DNA of 64,000 nucleotides from Bacillus sp. REN3. Lineage in GTDB: Bacteria > Bacillota > Bacilli > Bacillales > Cytobacillaceae. The stretch spans positions 47,584 through 111,583 of the forward strand of contig NZ_JAERSD010000015.1 of NCBI RefSeq assembly GCF_017912555.1, in the 5' to 3' direction. The notes below the pieces were generated by a model. That model saw nothing but the letters and a program-made list of their open reading frames with translations. It made no database searches and was not told where the DNA came from. Positions 27,052-35,328 of this stretch are shown here, in pieces. Numbering within the stretch: position 1 is the stretch's first letter; every line of letters begins with the position of its first letter. The position numbers were made by a program, and so were the translations under genes.

Positions 27052-28338
27052 ATGGATAACATTGAAAGTAAATTAATCGAATGGCGCCGCGATTTTCACC
27101 GCTATCCTGAAGGAGGCTTCCTGGAAATGAGGACAGCTTCCATTGTTGCTTCAATCCTTGATGAACTTGGCTATGAGCTTGCCATGGGCAAAGAGGTGAT
27201 GTCAGAGGCACATTGCATGGGAAAGCCTGAAAAAGCAGAGATAGTGGCGCACTATCAGTGGGCACTTGAAAATGGAGCGAAAAAAGAATATATCCAACCT
27301 TTTTCAGAAGGGTTTACCGGCATTGTGGCCACAATGGATACGGGGAAGGAAGGGCCGACCACCGCAGTGCGTGTGGATATGGATGCCTTGGATATAAATG
27401 AATCAAACGAAGACAGCCATGTTCCGCAAAGGGAGGGATTCAGATCCATCATTCCATCTAAAATGCATGCCTGCGGCCATGATGCCCATACAAGCATCGG
27501 GCTGGGACTGGCAGAATTGATTGCTGGGAATAAGGACAGCCTCAAGGGTAAAATCAAATTGATCTTCCAGCCGGCAGAGGAGGGAACCCGTGGCGCGCGT
27601 TCGATGGTGGAGGCAAATGTTGTGGACGATGTCGATTATTTTATCGCAATTCATGTTGGCATAGGAGTACCAGATGGGCATTTTGTTGCTTCAAAGAATG
27701 GATTTTTAGCCACTTCTAAACTTGACATTACTTTTAGAGGAGTTGCTTCACATGCTGGTGGAAAGCCGGAAGAAGGAAAAAATGCGCTGCTGGCAGCTGC
27801 TTCAGCTGCATTGAATATATATGCCATTCCACGGCACTCAGAAGGGGCGACCCGTATGAATGTGGGGGAAATGCATGCTGGTTCCGGCCGTAACATCATT
27901 GCTGACAAAGCATTTTTAAAGGTTGAAACACGCGGGGAAACGACGAAAATCAACGAATACGTCAAGTCCCAGGCGGAAGCCGTAATCGCCGGGGCGGCTC
28001 AAATGTTTGGGGTAGATTACGAGATCGAGACTGTAGGCGAGGCAATCAGTGCCAAAGGGTCGACAGAACTGGCGGAGGTCCTGCATGCTTGTGCACAGGA
28101 ATCCCCATATTTGAAAAAGAGCATCCTTGAAGACCATTCTTCTGCAGGTTCAGAGGACGCAACCTTCTTCATTGAAAGAGTACAGCAAAACGGCGGGCAG
28201 GCAACCTACTGTGTGTTTGGAACAGAGCTTGCAGCCGGCCATCACAATGAGAAATTTGATTTCAACGAAAGTGCCATGATGGCAGCCATTAATGTCCTTT
28301 TTGAATCGATCAGGGAATTAAATGGGAATCAAGAATGA
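27052..28338 (+). CDS. abgA: AbgA-type M20 amidohydrolase
   Basis: A 428-residue M20 family amidohydrolase, of AbgA length (about 430). Motifs: W-R-R-D-F-H-R-Y-P-E at the N-terminus, A-V-R-V-D-M-D-A-L near 108-116, M-H-A-C-G-H-D-A-H-T-S near 139-149, Q-P-A-E-E-G-T-R-G-A near 175-184, and a C-terminal A-G-H-H-N-E-K-F-D. A long N-terminal insert (about 30-80) with E-A-H-C-M-G-K-P separates it from the shorter hippurate hydrolases and fits AbgA. It is 23 bases after abgT in the same direction and shares the terminator that overlaps its own stop codon. With AbgB it likely forms the heterodimeric hydrolase. Confidence 0.88.
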   Translation: MDNIESKLIEWRRDFHRYPEGGFLEMRTASIVASILDELGYELAMGKEVMSEAHCMGKPEKAEIVAHYQWALENGAKKEYIQPFSEGFTGIVATMDTGKEGPTTAVRVDMDALDINESNEDSHVPQREGFRSIIPSKMHACGHDAHTSIGLGLAELIAGNKDSLKGKIKLIFQPAEEGTRGARSMVEANVVDDVDYFIAIHVGIGVPDGHFVASKNGFLATSKLDITFRGVASHAGGKPEEGKNALLAAASAALNIYAIPRHSEGATRMNVGEMHAGSGRNIIADKAFLKVETRGETTKINEYVKSQAEAVIAGAAQMFGVDYEIETVGEAISAKGSTELAEVLHACAQESPYLKKSILEDHSSAGSEDATFFIERVQQNGGQATYCVFGTELAAGHHNEKFDFNESAMMAAINVLFESIRELNGNQE

Positions 28339-28362
28339 GGCAGAGAGATCTGCCTCATTTTT
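28334..28362 (+). terminator. terminator of the abg operon
   Basis: ATGAGGCAGA-GAGA-TCTGCCTCAT followed by TTTTC; the left arm includes the abgA stop codon. Confidence 0.9.
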
Positions 28363-28731
28363 CAATCTTGCAAAAGAATGGATCGGGGAAAATGCAATCA
28401 GCTCTTAAGTTCCTTTGGTGTTAAAATAGAAGTGGTGACACTTGTCAATAAACCATTCCTCTTCCTGGAGAATGAAGTGAGGGATTAGGCTGCGGAATAT
28501 GGGAGAGCCCTTGGGTTTTAAAGCACTTTTATTAAAAAATGCAGTCCTGCCATGATGTCATGAACATGCCGGTAAAATGGCCAGCAGAACTATTATTCAT
28601 TCCGTGCCGCAATGGCATTAGCCACCACCAAGAAAAGACGTCATACTTGAAGACATACAAATGGGGACAGGAATGATCGCGCAATATATAGAAAATGAAG
28701 CAAGCATATAAAGAGAAGCAGGTGAAAAAGA
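28363..28731. other. intergenic with traces of a lost gene
   Basis: Stretches such as K-P-F-L-F-L-E-N-E-V-R-D (28450-28487) and R-K-D-V-I-L-E-D-I-Q-M-G-T-G-M-I-A-Q-Y-I-E-N-E (28630-28708) look like protein but sit in different frames with stops between. A decayed gene is likely; I cannot name it. Confidence 0.35.
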
Positions 28732-30042
28732 ATGAAAATCCGCGTAGGGGTAGTGGGTCCAGAGGACTCTGTCGGGCATATACTCGCACAGGGTCATGAA
28801 CATGAAGGGCTGGAAATGATCCCGTACATTTACAAAGAGACGAAAGAAACAGAAGAGATCATTAGGGAACATGAAGCAGATACCGATTTGTGGTTTTTTT
28901 CAGGGCAAGCCCCATACTATTATGCCCGTTCTAGAGGATTGATCAGTGAAGAAAATGCCCAGTATCCCCCACTGTACGGCTCAAGCTTGCTGGGCATCCT
29001 CCTTGAAGCATATATAAAGACAGGCGGATTTAAAAATGCCAGCCTGGATACCATTAAGCAGTCAGAGCTGGACGCACTGAGAAACACCTATTTTTTAGGC
29101 GATTTGAACATTTATTCTTATTCTTATGATGAATATAAACCAGCAAAGGAAATCATCGGGTTTCATCAAAAGTTGTATGAAGAAGGAAAGACAGAGATCG
29201 CGTTTACCTGTTTACAGGAGGTATGCGAGTCGCTGAAGGAAAAGGGGATTCCTTGTTACCGTGTCATTCCCTCTCCAATTGCCATTAAGCTGGTTTTACG
29301 CTATTTAAGGGAAAGAGGCCAATCCGATTTTTATAAGAGATCACAGATTGCCATCATGGGCCTTGAAGTCATCCATTCAACCAGTTCCCTTGAAGAGCGG
29401 TATTTCACTTATGAAATGAAACGGCAGGAATTGGAGATTAAGCAGGTAATGCTTGATCACGCTGAAAAAGTGCAAGGATCATTTGTCCAAATCGGGGACG
29501 GATTGTTTTTTATCTATACGACTAGAGGAGAAATGGATATCCATTTTCAGGAGTCCTCCGTGTACTCGCTCATAAATGAAGCGGAAATCAATAGCAAGCT
29601 GAAGGTCCGGATTGGAATTGGATACGGACTGACAGCATACGACGCAGAACAAAATGTCAGGCTTGCCCTTCAGTATGCCAGAGATCATCATTCATCCACG
29701 GTGATCAGTGTCGATGAAAAAAAGCAGATTCAAGAACACAACGAGGAAAGCGGAAATCTGAATCTATCCTTCGGGCAGCGTAAATGGGGTGAGGAATGGG
29801 AAGAACGGTTCAAAGATGCAAAGATTAGCCTTGCAGTCGTTGCCAAAATCGAATACCTTGCAAGACATTACAAAAAAAACAACGTGACAGCTCAGGAAAT
29901 TTCGAGATGGCTAAAAAGAACCGAACGCAATTCCAGAAGGATCCTTGCCGAACTCGAGCGGCTCGGGTTGGCGAAGGTTGTCGGAGAGGAACAGCCTGGC
30001 CAGCGTGGAAGGCCGCGTAAAGTGTACGAGCTGTTATTGTAG
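28732..30042 (+). CDS. putative transcriptional regulator, C-terminal winged helix
   Basis: A 436-residue protein with three parts. Residues 1-210 look like an alpha/beta sensor domain (V-G-V-V-G-P-E-D-S-V-G-H-I at the start, W-F-F-S-G-Q-A-P-Y-Y-Y). The middle (about 215-345) resembles a degenerate GGDEF/nucleotide-cyclase fold (G-D-G-L-F-F-I-Y, then V-R-I-G-I-G-Y-G-L-T-A-Y-D-A-E-Q-N). The C-terminus (about 370-436) is a helix-turn-helix (V-T-A-Q-E-I-S-R-W-L-K-R-T-E-R-N-S-R-R-I-L-A-E-L-E) ending in a basic wing, G-Q-R-G-R-P-R-K. The usual GGDEF signature is absent, so no cyclic-di-GMP synthesis is expected. It lies downstream of the abg operon and may control it or the convergent amidase; this is inference from position. 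Confidence 0.6.
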   Translation: MKIRVGVVGPEDSVGHILAQGHEHEGLEMIPYIYKETKETEEIIREHEADTDLWFFSGQAPYYYARSRGLISEENAQYPPLYGSSLLGILLEAYIKTGGFKNASLDTIKQSELDALRNTYFLGDLNIYSYSYDEYKPAKEIIGFHQKLYEEGKTEIAFTCLQEVCESLKEKGIPCYRVIPSPIAIKLVLRYLRERGQSDFYKRSQIAIMGLEVIHSTSSLEERYFTYEMKRQELEIKQVMLDHAEKVQGSFVQIGDGLFFIYTTRGEMDIHFQESSVYSLINEAEINSKLKVRIGIGYGLTAYDAEQNVRLALQYARDHHSSTVISVDEKKQIQEHNEESGNLNLSFGQRKWGEEWEERFKDAKISLAVVAKIEYLARHYKKNNVTAQEISRWLKRTERNSRRILAELERLGLAKVVGEEQPGQRGRPRKVYELLL

Positions 30043-30100
30043 GATTTCAAGCGAACGGCTGATCATGCAGAAATGAAACGGAATGGAATTCATGACTAAG

Positions 30101-30140
30101 AAAACAGACAGGGAGCATGAAAGCCCACCTGTCCGTTTTT
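30101..30140. terminator. convergent bidirectional terminator
   Basis: AAAACAGACAGG and CCTGTCCGTTTT arms between the rightward regulator and the leftward amidase. T-rich on both sides. Confidence 0.8.
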
Positions 30141-30147
30141 CTTAGTT

Positions 30148-31458
30148 CTATTTTTCCAAAAGGTCAAGATATTGGCTCCTGACTAAATCCGTTAACCCCA
30201 ATTGATCCAGGTAGCTGACTGGGGCGAGGAAGGTAACCGTAACCACACCTGGATGGCGCCCGATTTCGATGGAACCTGTAATGGTGGCTCTGTTCATGAC
30301 TTCTGGCACGGATATCCCGAAAAGGTCAGCAGCACGTTTCAAGCCATTTTCAGTTGCTTCATTCAGGTTTGCCCCGGTGCCAACGAAAGAGATCGGCAGT
30401 GATTCTTCCAGTTTGCGGACACCCCATTGTCCGGCAACATTCAGTGCCGATTCCTTTTCTTTTTTCGTAATTGGTTTTGCCAGGTAAGGAAGGTCCTCGC
30501 CGACAGGAAGCAGGATCGGACCTTCAATGTCCAGCCCTTTCAAGACGATTGTCTGCAGGGTGACAATGCCTGCAACATCCGCTGTATGGCCTGCGATCTC
30601 CCCGTCCCCTTGCATCGCATGCATGTCCCCGATATAGACTCCGCCGCCTTTTACTTTAACAGGACAAATCAGGATCGCTCCTTCCCGGACTCTGTTAATG
30701 TCCATATGGCCATCGGTGCGGTCTTGAAGCTGCTCTTTTGTAATGCCGTATTCGTGAGGAGCATCAATCAGGAATTGGCCAAAGTCTCCCGCGTTATGGG
30801 AATCTGGCAATGCCCTCCCAGGAGTTGTGCCCAGCTGGCCAAGAAACGGACGCAGCCTTGCGACCGTGCCGACAAGATCATGAGGGGCGAAGGCTACAAT
30901 CGGATTCTGAACCGATTTTTCCGGAGTGTTCATAAAGGAACGTCCTTGCATGGCGGCTTCTTCCGCCGCTTCCTTATGCAGGGTCACACCTACCTGTCTG
31001 TTGGAGTCGAACGCAATCGTATAGCCATTTGTAAAGACAAAAGGAGTGACATCCGTGTCGCATTTGCTGCAGCGAACTGATTCTGGGCCAGTGCCGACAA
31101 CTTTAGTATCAGGGTAAAGCTCTCCGCAGCCAGGACATTTTACGGCAACAAATGGATCTCCAACAAACCTGCCTTCGACCGGCTTATCATTTCCCGATGA
31201 AGTGCCGAGGGAGGTGACCTGGATGGATTTTATCCTGATCGCGACCGCATCCCCAACTTCCGCTCCTTCGACAAACACCGGCTTTGTTACCTCATGTCCC
31301 CCTCGGATGCAAGGTGTGATCATCGGGCCCCAACACCCTGGTGTTGTGTTGGCAATAATGTGGCCGCCATTTTTTACAGGACCAAGCATCTCCTGTTCCG
31401 GATCAAGAATACCATTTGTAAATTCATTCACATAAACCGTTTGCTGAGCTTCTTTCAC
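30148..31458 (-). CDS. acetamidase/formamidase family protein
   Basis: A 436-residue FmdA/AmdA-type amidase that would release ammonia from formamide, acetamide or a similar short amide. Family motifs: N-G-G-H-I-I-A-N-T-T-P-G-C-W-G-P (about 30-45), D-S-H-N-A-G-D-F-G-Q (about 220-230), G-G-V-Y-I-G-D-M-H-A-M-Q-G-D-G-E-I near the active site, and G-H-T-A-D-V. A four-cysteine zinc-ribbon-like insert (C-P-G-C ... C-S-K-C, about 107-135) is present, as in longer members. It starts at GTG with AAAGGA upstream. A perfect cre site lies about 70 bases before the start, so repression by CcpA with good carbon sources is likely. It sits beside the AbgBTA system, which also cleaves amides. Confidence 0.87.
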   Translation of the reverse strand: MKEAQQTVYVNEFTNGILDPEQEMLGPVKNGGHIIANTTPGCWGPMITPCIRGGHEVTKPVFVEGAEVGDAVAIRIKSIQVTSLGTSSGNDKPVEGRFVGDPFVAVKCPGCGELYPDTKVVGTGPESVRCSKCDTDVTPFVFTNGYTIAFDSNRQVGVTLHKEAAEEAAMQGRSFMNTPEKSVQNPIVAFAPHDLVGTVARLRPFLGQLGTTPGRALPDSHNAGDFGQFLIDAPHEYGITKEQLQDRTDGHMDINRVREGAILICPVKVKGGGVYIGDMHAMQGDGEIAGHTADVAGIVTLQTIVLKGLDIEGPILLPVGEDLPYLAKPITKKEKESALNVAGQWGVRKLEESLPISFVGTGANLNEATENGLKRAADLFGISVPEVMNRATITGSIEIGRHPGVVTVTFLAPVSYLDQLGLTDLVRSQYLDLLEK

Positions 31459-31525
31459 AACTATTCATCCTTTCCGAATTTTTTGTTCCTTCCTTCATTA
31501 TAGGCTTATCTGCTTAGTTATACCA

Positions 31526-31539
31526 TGAAAACGTTTTCA
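31526..31539 (-). promoter_or_regulatory. CcpA catabolite-responsive element (cre)
   Basis: TGAAAACGTTTTCA, a perfect palindrome that fits the cre consensus at every constrained position, placed upstream of the amidase gene. Confidence 0.75.
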
Positions 31540-31660
31540 ATATAACGCGTTACCCAGACAAATTTCCTATGATGCATCTGATCGGTTTGTAGTGAATTTC
31601 TTATAGTCGTTGAAATATCAATACTAAAAGAGGGTTATGTGGGGTTATGTATTGTATACA

Positions 31661-33373
31661 CCTCCAAAGGGAGTGCATCCTGCGCTTGCGTTACCTTTCA
31701 CTGCTTCCAGCGTCTCCAAAGGGAGTGCATCGCGCTCATTCGTTACCTTCCACTGCTTCCAGCGTCTCCAAAGGGAGTGCATCGCGCTCTTGCGTTACCT
31801 TTCACTGCTTCCAGCGTCTCCAAAGGGAGTGCATACGGCTCATGCGTTACCTTTCACCACTTACAGCGTCTCCAAAGGGAGTGCATCCTGCTCATTCGTT
31901 ACCTTTCACCACTCCCGGCGTCTCCAAAGGGAGTGCATCGCGCTCATTCGTTACCTTTCACTGCTTCCAGCACCTCCAAAGGGAGTGCAACCTGCTCATT
32001 CGTTACCTTTCACTGCTTACAGCGGCTCCAAAGGGAGTGCATCCTGCTCTTCTGTTACCTTTCACTACTCCCGGCGGCTCCAAAGGGAGTGCATCCCGCT
32101 CATGCGTTACCTTTCACTGCTTCCAGCAGCTCCAAAGGGAGTGCATCCTGCTCATTCGCTACCTTTCACCACTCCCGGCACCTCCAAAGGGAGTGCATCC
32201 TGCGCTTTCGTTACCTTTCACTGCTTCCAGCAGCTCCAAAGGGAGTGCATCCTGCTCATGCGTTACCTTTCACTGCTTCCAGCACCTCCAAAGGGAGTGC
32301 ATCGCGCTCATGCGTTACCTTTCACTGCTTCCAGCACCTCCAAAGGGAGTGCATACGGCTCTTGCGTTACCTTTCACTGCTTCCAGCACCTCCAAAGGGA
32401 GTGCATCGCGCTCTTGCGTTACCTTTCACTGCTTCCAGCGTCTCCAAAGGGAGTGCATCCTGCTCATTCGTTACCTTTCACTGCTTCCAGCACCTCCAAA
32501 GGGAGTGCAACCTGCTCATTCGTTACCTTTCACTACTTACAGCACCTCCAAAGGGAGTGCATCGCGCTCATTCGTTACCTTTCACTACTCACAGCACCTC
32601 CAAAGGGAGTGCATCCTGCTCTTGCGTTACCTTTCACTGCTTCCAGCACCTCCAAAGGGAGTGCATCCTGCTCATTCGTTACCTTTCACTACTTACAGCA
32701 CCTCCAAAGGGAGTGCATCGCGCTCATTCGTTACCTTTCACTACTCACAGCACCTCCAAAGGGAGTGCATCCAGCGCTTGCGTTACCTTTCACTGCTTCC
32801 AGCACCTCCAAAGGGAGTGCATACGGCTCATTCGTTACCTTTCACCACTCACCGCGTCCCCAAAGGGAGTGCGTCGCGCTCTTGCGTTACCTTTCACCAC
32901 TCACCGCGTCCCCAAAGGGAGTGCATCCTGCTCTTGCGTTACCTTTCACTGCTTCCAGCACCTCCAAAGGGAGTGCATCCTGCTCATTCGTTACCTTTCA
33001 CTACTTACAGCACCTCCAAAGGGAGTGCATCGCGCTCATTCGTTACCTTTCACTACTCACAGCACCTCCAAAGGGAGTGCATCCAGCGCTTGCGTTACCT
33101 TTCACTGCTTCCAGCACCTCCAAAGGGAGTGCATCCTGCTCATTCGTTACCTTTCACCACTCCCGGCGTCTCCAAAGGGAGTGCATCCTGCTCATTCGTT
33201 ACCTTTCACTACTCACAGCACATCCAAAGGGAGTGCATCCCGCGCTTGCGTTACCTTCTACTGCTTCTAGCACCCCCAAAGGGATCGCATCCTGCTCTTG
33301 CCTTACCTTTCACCACTCACCGCGTCTCCAAAGGTGTTCGCGATCATTCTCCCTAGACGATGGATTCTTTTGA
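31661..33373. repeat. 52-bp minisatellite, 32 periods in exact register
   Basis: The phrase CTCCAAAGGGAGTGCAT recurs exactly every 52 bases from 31662 to 33326 (1664 = 32 x 52), with a partial last copy. A second fixed block is CGTTACCTTTCAC; the bases between the blocks take a few alternative forms (e.g. CCTGCTCATT, CGCGCTCATT, ACGGCTCATG, CCAGCGCTTG, and tails GCTTCCAGCAC, ACTTACAGCAC, ACTCACAGCAC). The unit holds no TAA, TAG or TGA on the plus strand and 52 is one more than a multiple of three, so all three plus frames stay open for over 1.6 kb and give the same repeating peptide. No ribosome site or plausible start precedes them. I treat this as non-coding. Confidence 0.95.
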
Positions 33374-33429
33374 AAGGGTTGTTTTCTAAAAGATTGTTAT
33401 TTTCGGAACCATTCAGTTCGAAAAGATTG

Positions 33430-33540
33430 ATCGGTATGGAAGGTGCGGTAATCCGGCATGATCGGCTGGGAAATTGAGATCCCACGCAGGGGAGGCTCAA
33501 CCCGCCCCGAGGAAAGGGGCAGCCTGGAGCAGCAATTACC
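33430..33540 (-). repeat. degraded copy of a dispersed intergenic repeat
   Basis: Read on the minus strand it contains GGGGCGGGTTGAGCCTCC and GGGATCTCAATT, matching the same kind of GC-rich, GTTGATTTCC-headed intergenic element seen at 53776-53967 and 63842-64000. It contains no gene. Confidence 0.5.
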
Positions 33541-33614
33541 GCAACAAAGTTTACGAAAATAGCTTTTAAAATAATTGTCGTGGGGACTAAGTTTCACCCG
33601 CTTAGCTTATAGTG

Positions 33615-33652
33615 AAAATGCTCCTTTGGTGGATGGCATGGTGCATTTTTTA
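33615..33652 (+). terminator. possible weak terminator
   Basis: AAAATGC and GCATTTTTT arms with a long loop; no gene directly upstream is recognised. Confidence 0.3.
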
Positions 33653-33738
33653 CTGAAAAGGAAAGGGGGGAATAAACGAATTAAGACGTTTCTATATTCT
33701 GTATACTTTTGCTATTCCGCCTATTTAGCAAACGCTTC

Positions 33739-33764
33739 CATGTGAAGAGTTTCACATGTATAAT
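33739..33764 (+). promoter_or_regulatory. promoter with overlapping inverted-repeat operator
   Basis: CATGTGAA-GAGT-TTCACATG (33739-33758) is a perfect 8-bp inverted repeat that touches a TATAAT at 33759-33764, upstream of the small gene at 33802. A repressor bound there would block transcription. Confidence 0.55.
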
Positions 33765-33801
33765 GAAAGTGTAGAAAGTTATTACCCTAGTGGGAGGAAT
33801 C

Positions 33802-33954
33802 ATGATGTTTACCGATTTTATTTTTGAAGTGAAGAACTGGCTGTTTGGTGACATGTATCCTGTAGAAGAGATGAATGAGTTTGAAAGGATTGAGTCTAAG
33901 CATACCAGGGTTCATCATGATCAGGACATCCATGAGACCATTCGCGTTCATTAA
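33802..33954 (+). CDS. small conserved-looking protein, 50 residues
   Basis: An ATG with a strong GGGAGG site opens a 50-codon frame: M-M-F-T-D-F-I-F-E-V-K-N-W-L-F-G-D-M-Y-P, then E-M-N-E-F-E-R-I-E-S-K-H and a His/Asp-rich tail, H-H-D-Q-D-I-H-E-T-I-R-V-H. It has its own TATAAT promoter with an overlapping operator-like palindrome and is followed 12 bases later by a perfect terminator, so it looks like a complete one-gene unit. I do not know the family. The tail could bind a metal, but that is a guess. Confidence 0.65.
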   Translation: MMFTDFIFEVKNWLFGDMYPVEEMNEFERIESKHTRVHHDQDIHETIRVH

Positions 33955-33965
33955 TTCGATTTCCA

Positions 33966-33999
33966 AGAAGCCTTCCTTGCGGTAAGGCTTCTTTTTTTA
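33966..33999 (+). terminator. terminator of the 50-residue protein gene
   Basis: AAGAAGCCTT and AAGGCTTCTT perfect arms followed by seven T. Confidence 0.9.
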
Positions 34000-34389
34000 T
34001 TGCCGTGCTGCAAGTATGGATATTTATGCTAGAATGTTTATAATGCTTGTCGGAAGGCTTGTGGCAGGATAGATGTTTCGGATCGGCGAAGCCATTTTAA
34101 ACAGCAATCCATTTGCTGTCGTCCCGTTTCATTCTTGTCGCTGCAGGGGTATTGGGATTGGCGGAAACGTGGATGGGGTAACCGCGTGCACAGCGTGATT
34201 TGCTCTGGTTCGTATTAGGCTGATTTAGGACTTCTGCCATTCCGCGCTTTTTTCCATAAGCTCATTTTCATTAAGCGGGATCGGATTCCGTTGTTCTTGG
34301 GATCCTTATTGCCGCAAGTTTAGTCCATAGCGTTTATGCCGGTTGTTTAAAAGCGGTAAAAAACATGAAGGGAAGGAGGTACAAATCCA
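34000..34389. other. intergenic, probable gene remnants
   Basis: Pieces such as F-R-I-G-E-A-I-L-N-S-N-P-F-A-V-V-P (34077-34127) and F-F-H-K-L-I-F-I-K-R-D-R-I-P-L-F-L-G-S-L-L-P (34245-34320) lie in different frames with stops between them. They look like a membrane protein gene that has decayed. The identity is unknown. Confidence 0.35.
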
Positions 34390-35316
34390 ATGAAAAAACT
34401 CAGCAATTTTCCATATCTGCTTTTGGTTGGAGCTTCATTGTTCTGGGGCGGGAATGCGGTGGCCGGGAAGTTCCTTTCCGGTGCTCTCCCTCCAGTGACC
34501 ATTTCCTTCATCAGGCTGGCCATTTCGGTTCTCATAGTTTCCCCTTTTTTGATCAGGCTATTCAAGGAGGAAATGCCTGCTTTCAGGAAACACTTCAAAC
34601 TGCTTTTGTTCCTGTCGATTACAGGGGTCATCGGCTTTAATCTCTTGCTGTACTGGGCCCTCAATTATACGACGGCCATTAATTCGGCTTTGCTGAACAG
34701 CACGAGTCCTCTATTCATTTTCCTCCTATCCTTCTTATTGATTGGTGACAAGTTGGAACTGAAGGATTTTGCATCACTGGCTATTTCTTTTACCGGCGTC
34801 CTGTTTGTTATCACGGAAGGATCAGTCGAGCGGCTAGTGTCCTTGCAATTCAATACTGGTGATTTGATTATGGTGCTTGCGGTTATTTCGTGGGCTTTAT
34901 ACTCAATCTTCATCAAAAAAATATCCGGGAAGCTGTCTTCCTTTGCCATTTTTGGTTTCACCTTGACGATTGGCTTCATCCTGATGATTCCGGCAGCTGC
35001 GATCGAGCTATCCTACGTTCCGGTGAAGGGAATCGATACGGGAGAGTGGCTGGCATTGTTCTACATAGGTGTCTTTCCCTCAGTCTGTTCGTTCTTGCTC
35101 TGGAACCGCGCGGTCGCCCTGATCGGTCCCGCAAAGTCCTCCATCTTCCTGAATTTGATTCCCGTTTTTGGGGCAATGTTTGCTTTTTTCTGGCTTGGAG
35201 AGGTGATTACAGTTCCGCAGATGGTTGGAGGACTTCTTGTATTTTCAGGGCTTTTCATTTCTTCTTTATCAAAAAAGAGGTCAGTGCAAATGGTGGAAGA
35301 AACCAAGGGATATTGA
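34390..35316 (+). CDS. EamA/DMT family transporter
   Basis: A 308-residue drug/metabolite transporter with ten predicted helices in two EamA repeats. The first begins L-L-V-G-A-S-L-F-W-G-G-N-A-V-A-G-K-F; the second begins G-D-L-I-M-V-L-A-V-I-S-W-A-L-Y-S-I-F. Repeat-end motifs are L-N-S-T-S-P-L-F-I and I-P-V-F-G-A-M-F-A-F-F-W-L-G-E. A GGAAGGAGG site lies upstream of the ATG. The iminopeptidase-like gene follows after 12 bases, so the two are cotranscribed; the pair could handle export and hydrolysis of a small peptide-like compound, but substrates are unknown. Confidence 0.88.
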   Translation: MKKLSNFPYLLLVGASLFWGGNAVAGKFLSGALPPVTISFIRLAISVLIVSPFLIRLFKEEMPAFRKHFKLLLFLSITGVIGFNLLLYWALNYTTAINSALLNSTSPLFIFLLSFLLIGDKLELKDFASLAISFTGVLFVITEGSVERLVSLQFNTGDLIMVLAVISWALYSIFIKKISGKLSSFAIFGFTLTIGFILMIPAAAIELSYVPVKGIDTGEWLALFYIGVFPSVCSFLLWNRAVALIGPAKSSIFLNLIPVFGAMFAFFWLGEVITVPQMVGGLLVFSGLFISSLSKKRSVQMVEETKGY

Positions 35317-35328
35317 GGGGGAATACTG

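Noticed and set aside
31637..33373. Three overlapping plus-strand reading frames of 540-580 codons in the 52-bp repeat
   Set aside because: They are a by-product of a stop-free unit whose length is 3n+1. They encode the same repeating peptide in all frames and have no ribosome site.
31661..33373. CRISPR array
   Set aside because: The copies are head-to-tail with no unique spacers; variation is limited to a few alternative bases, and no cas genes are nearby.
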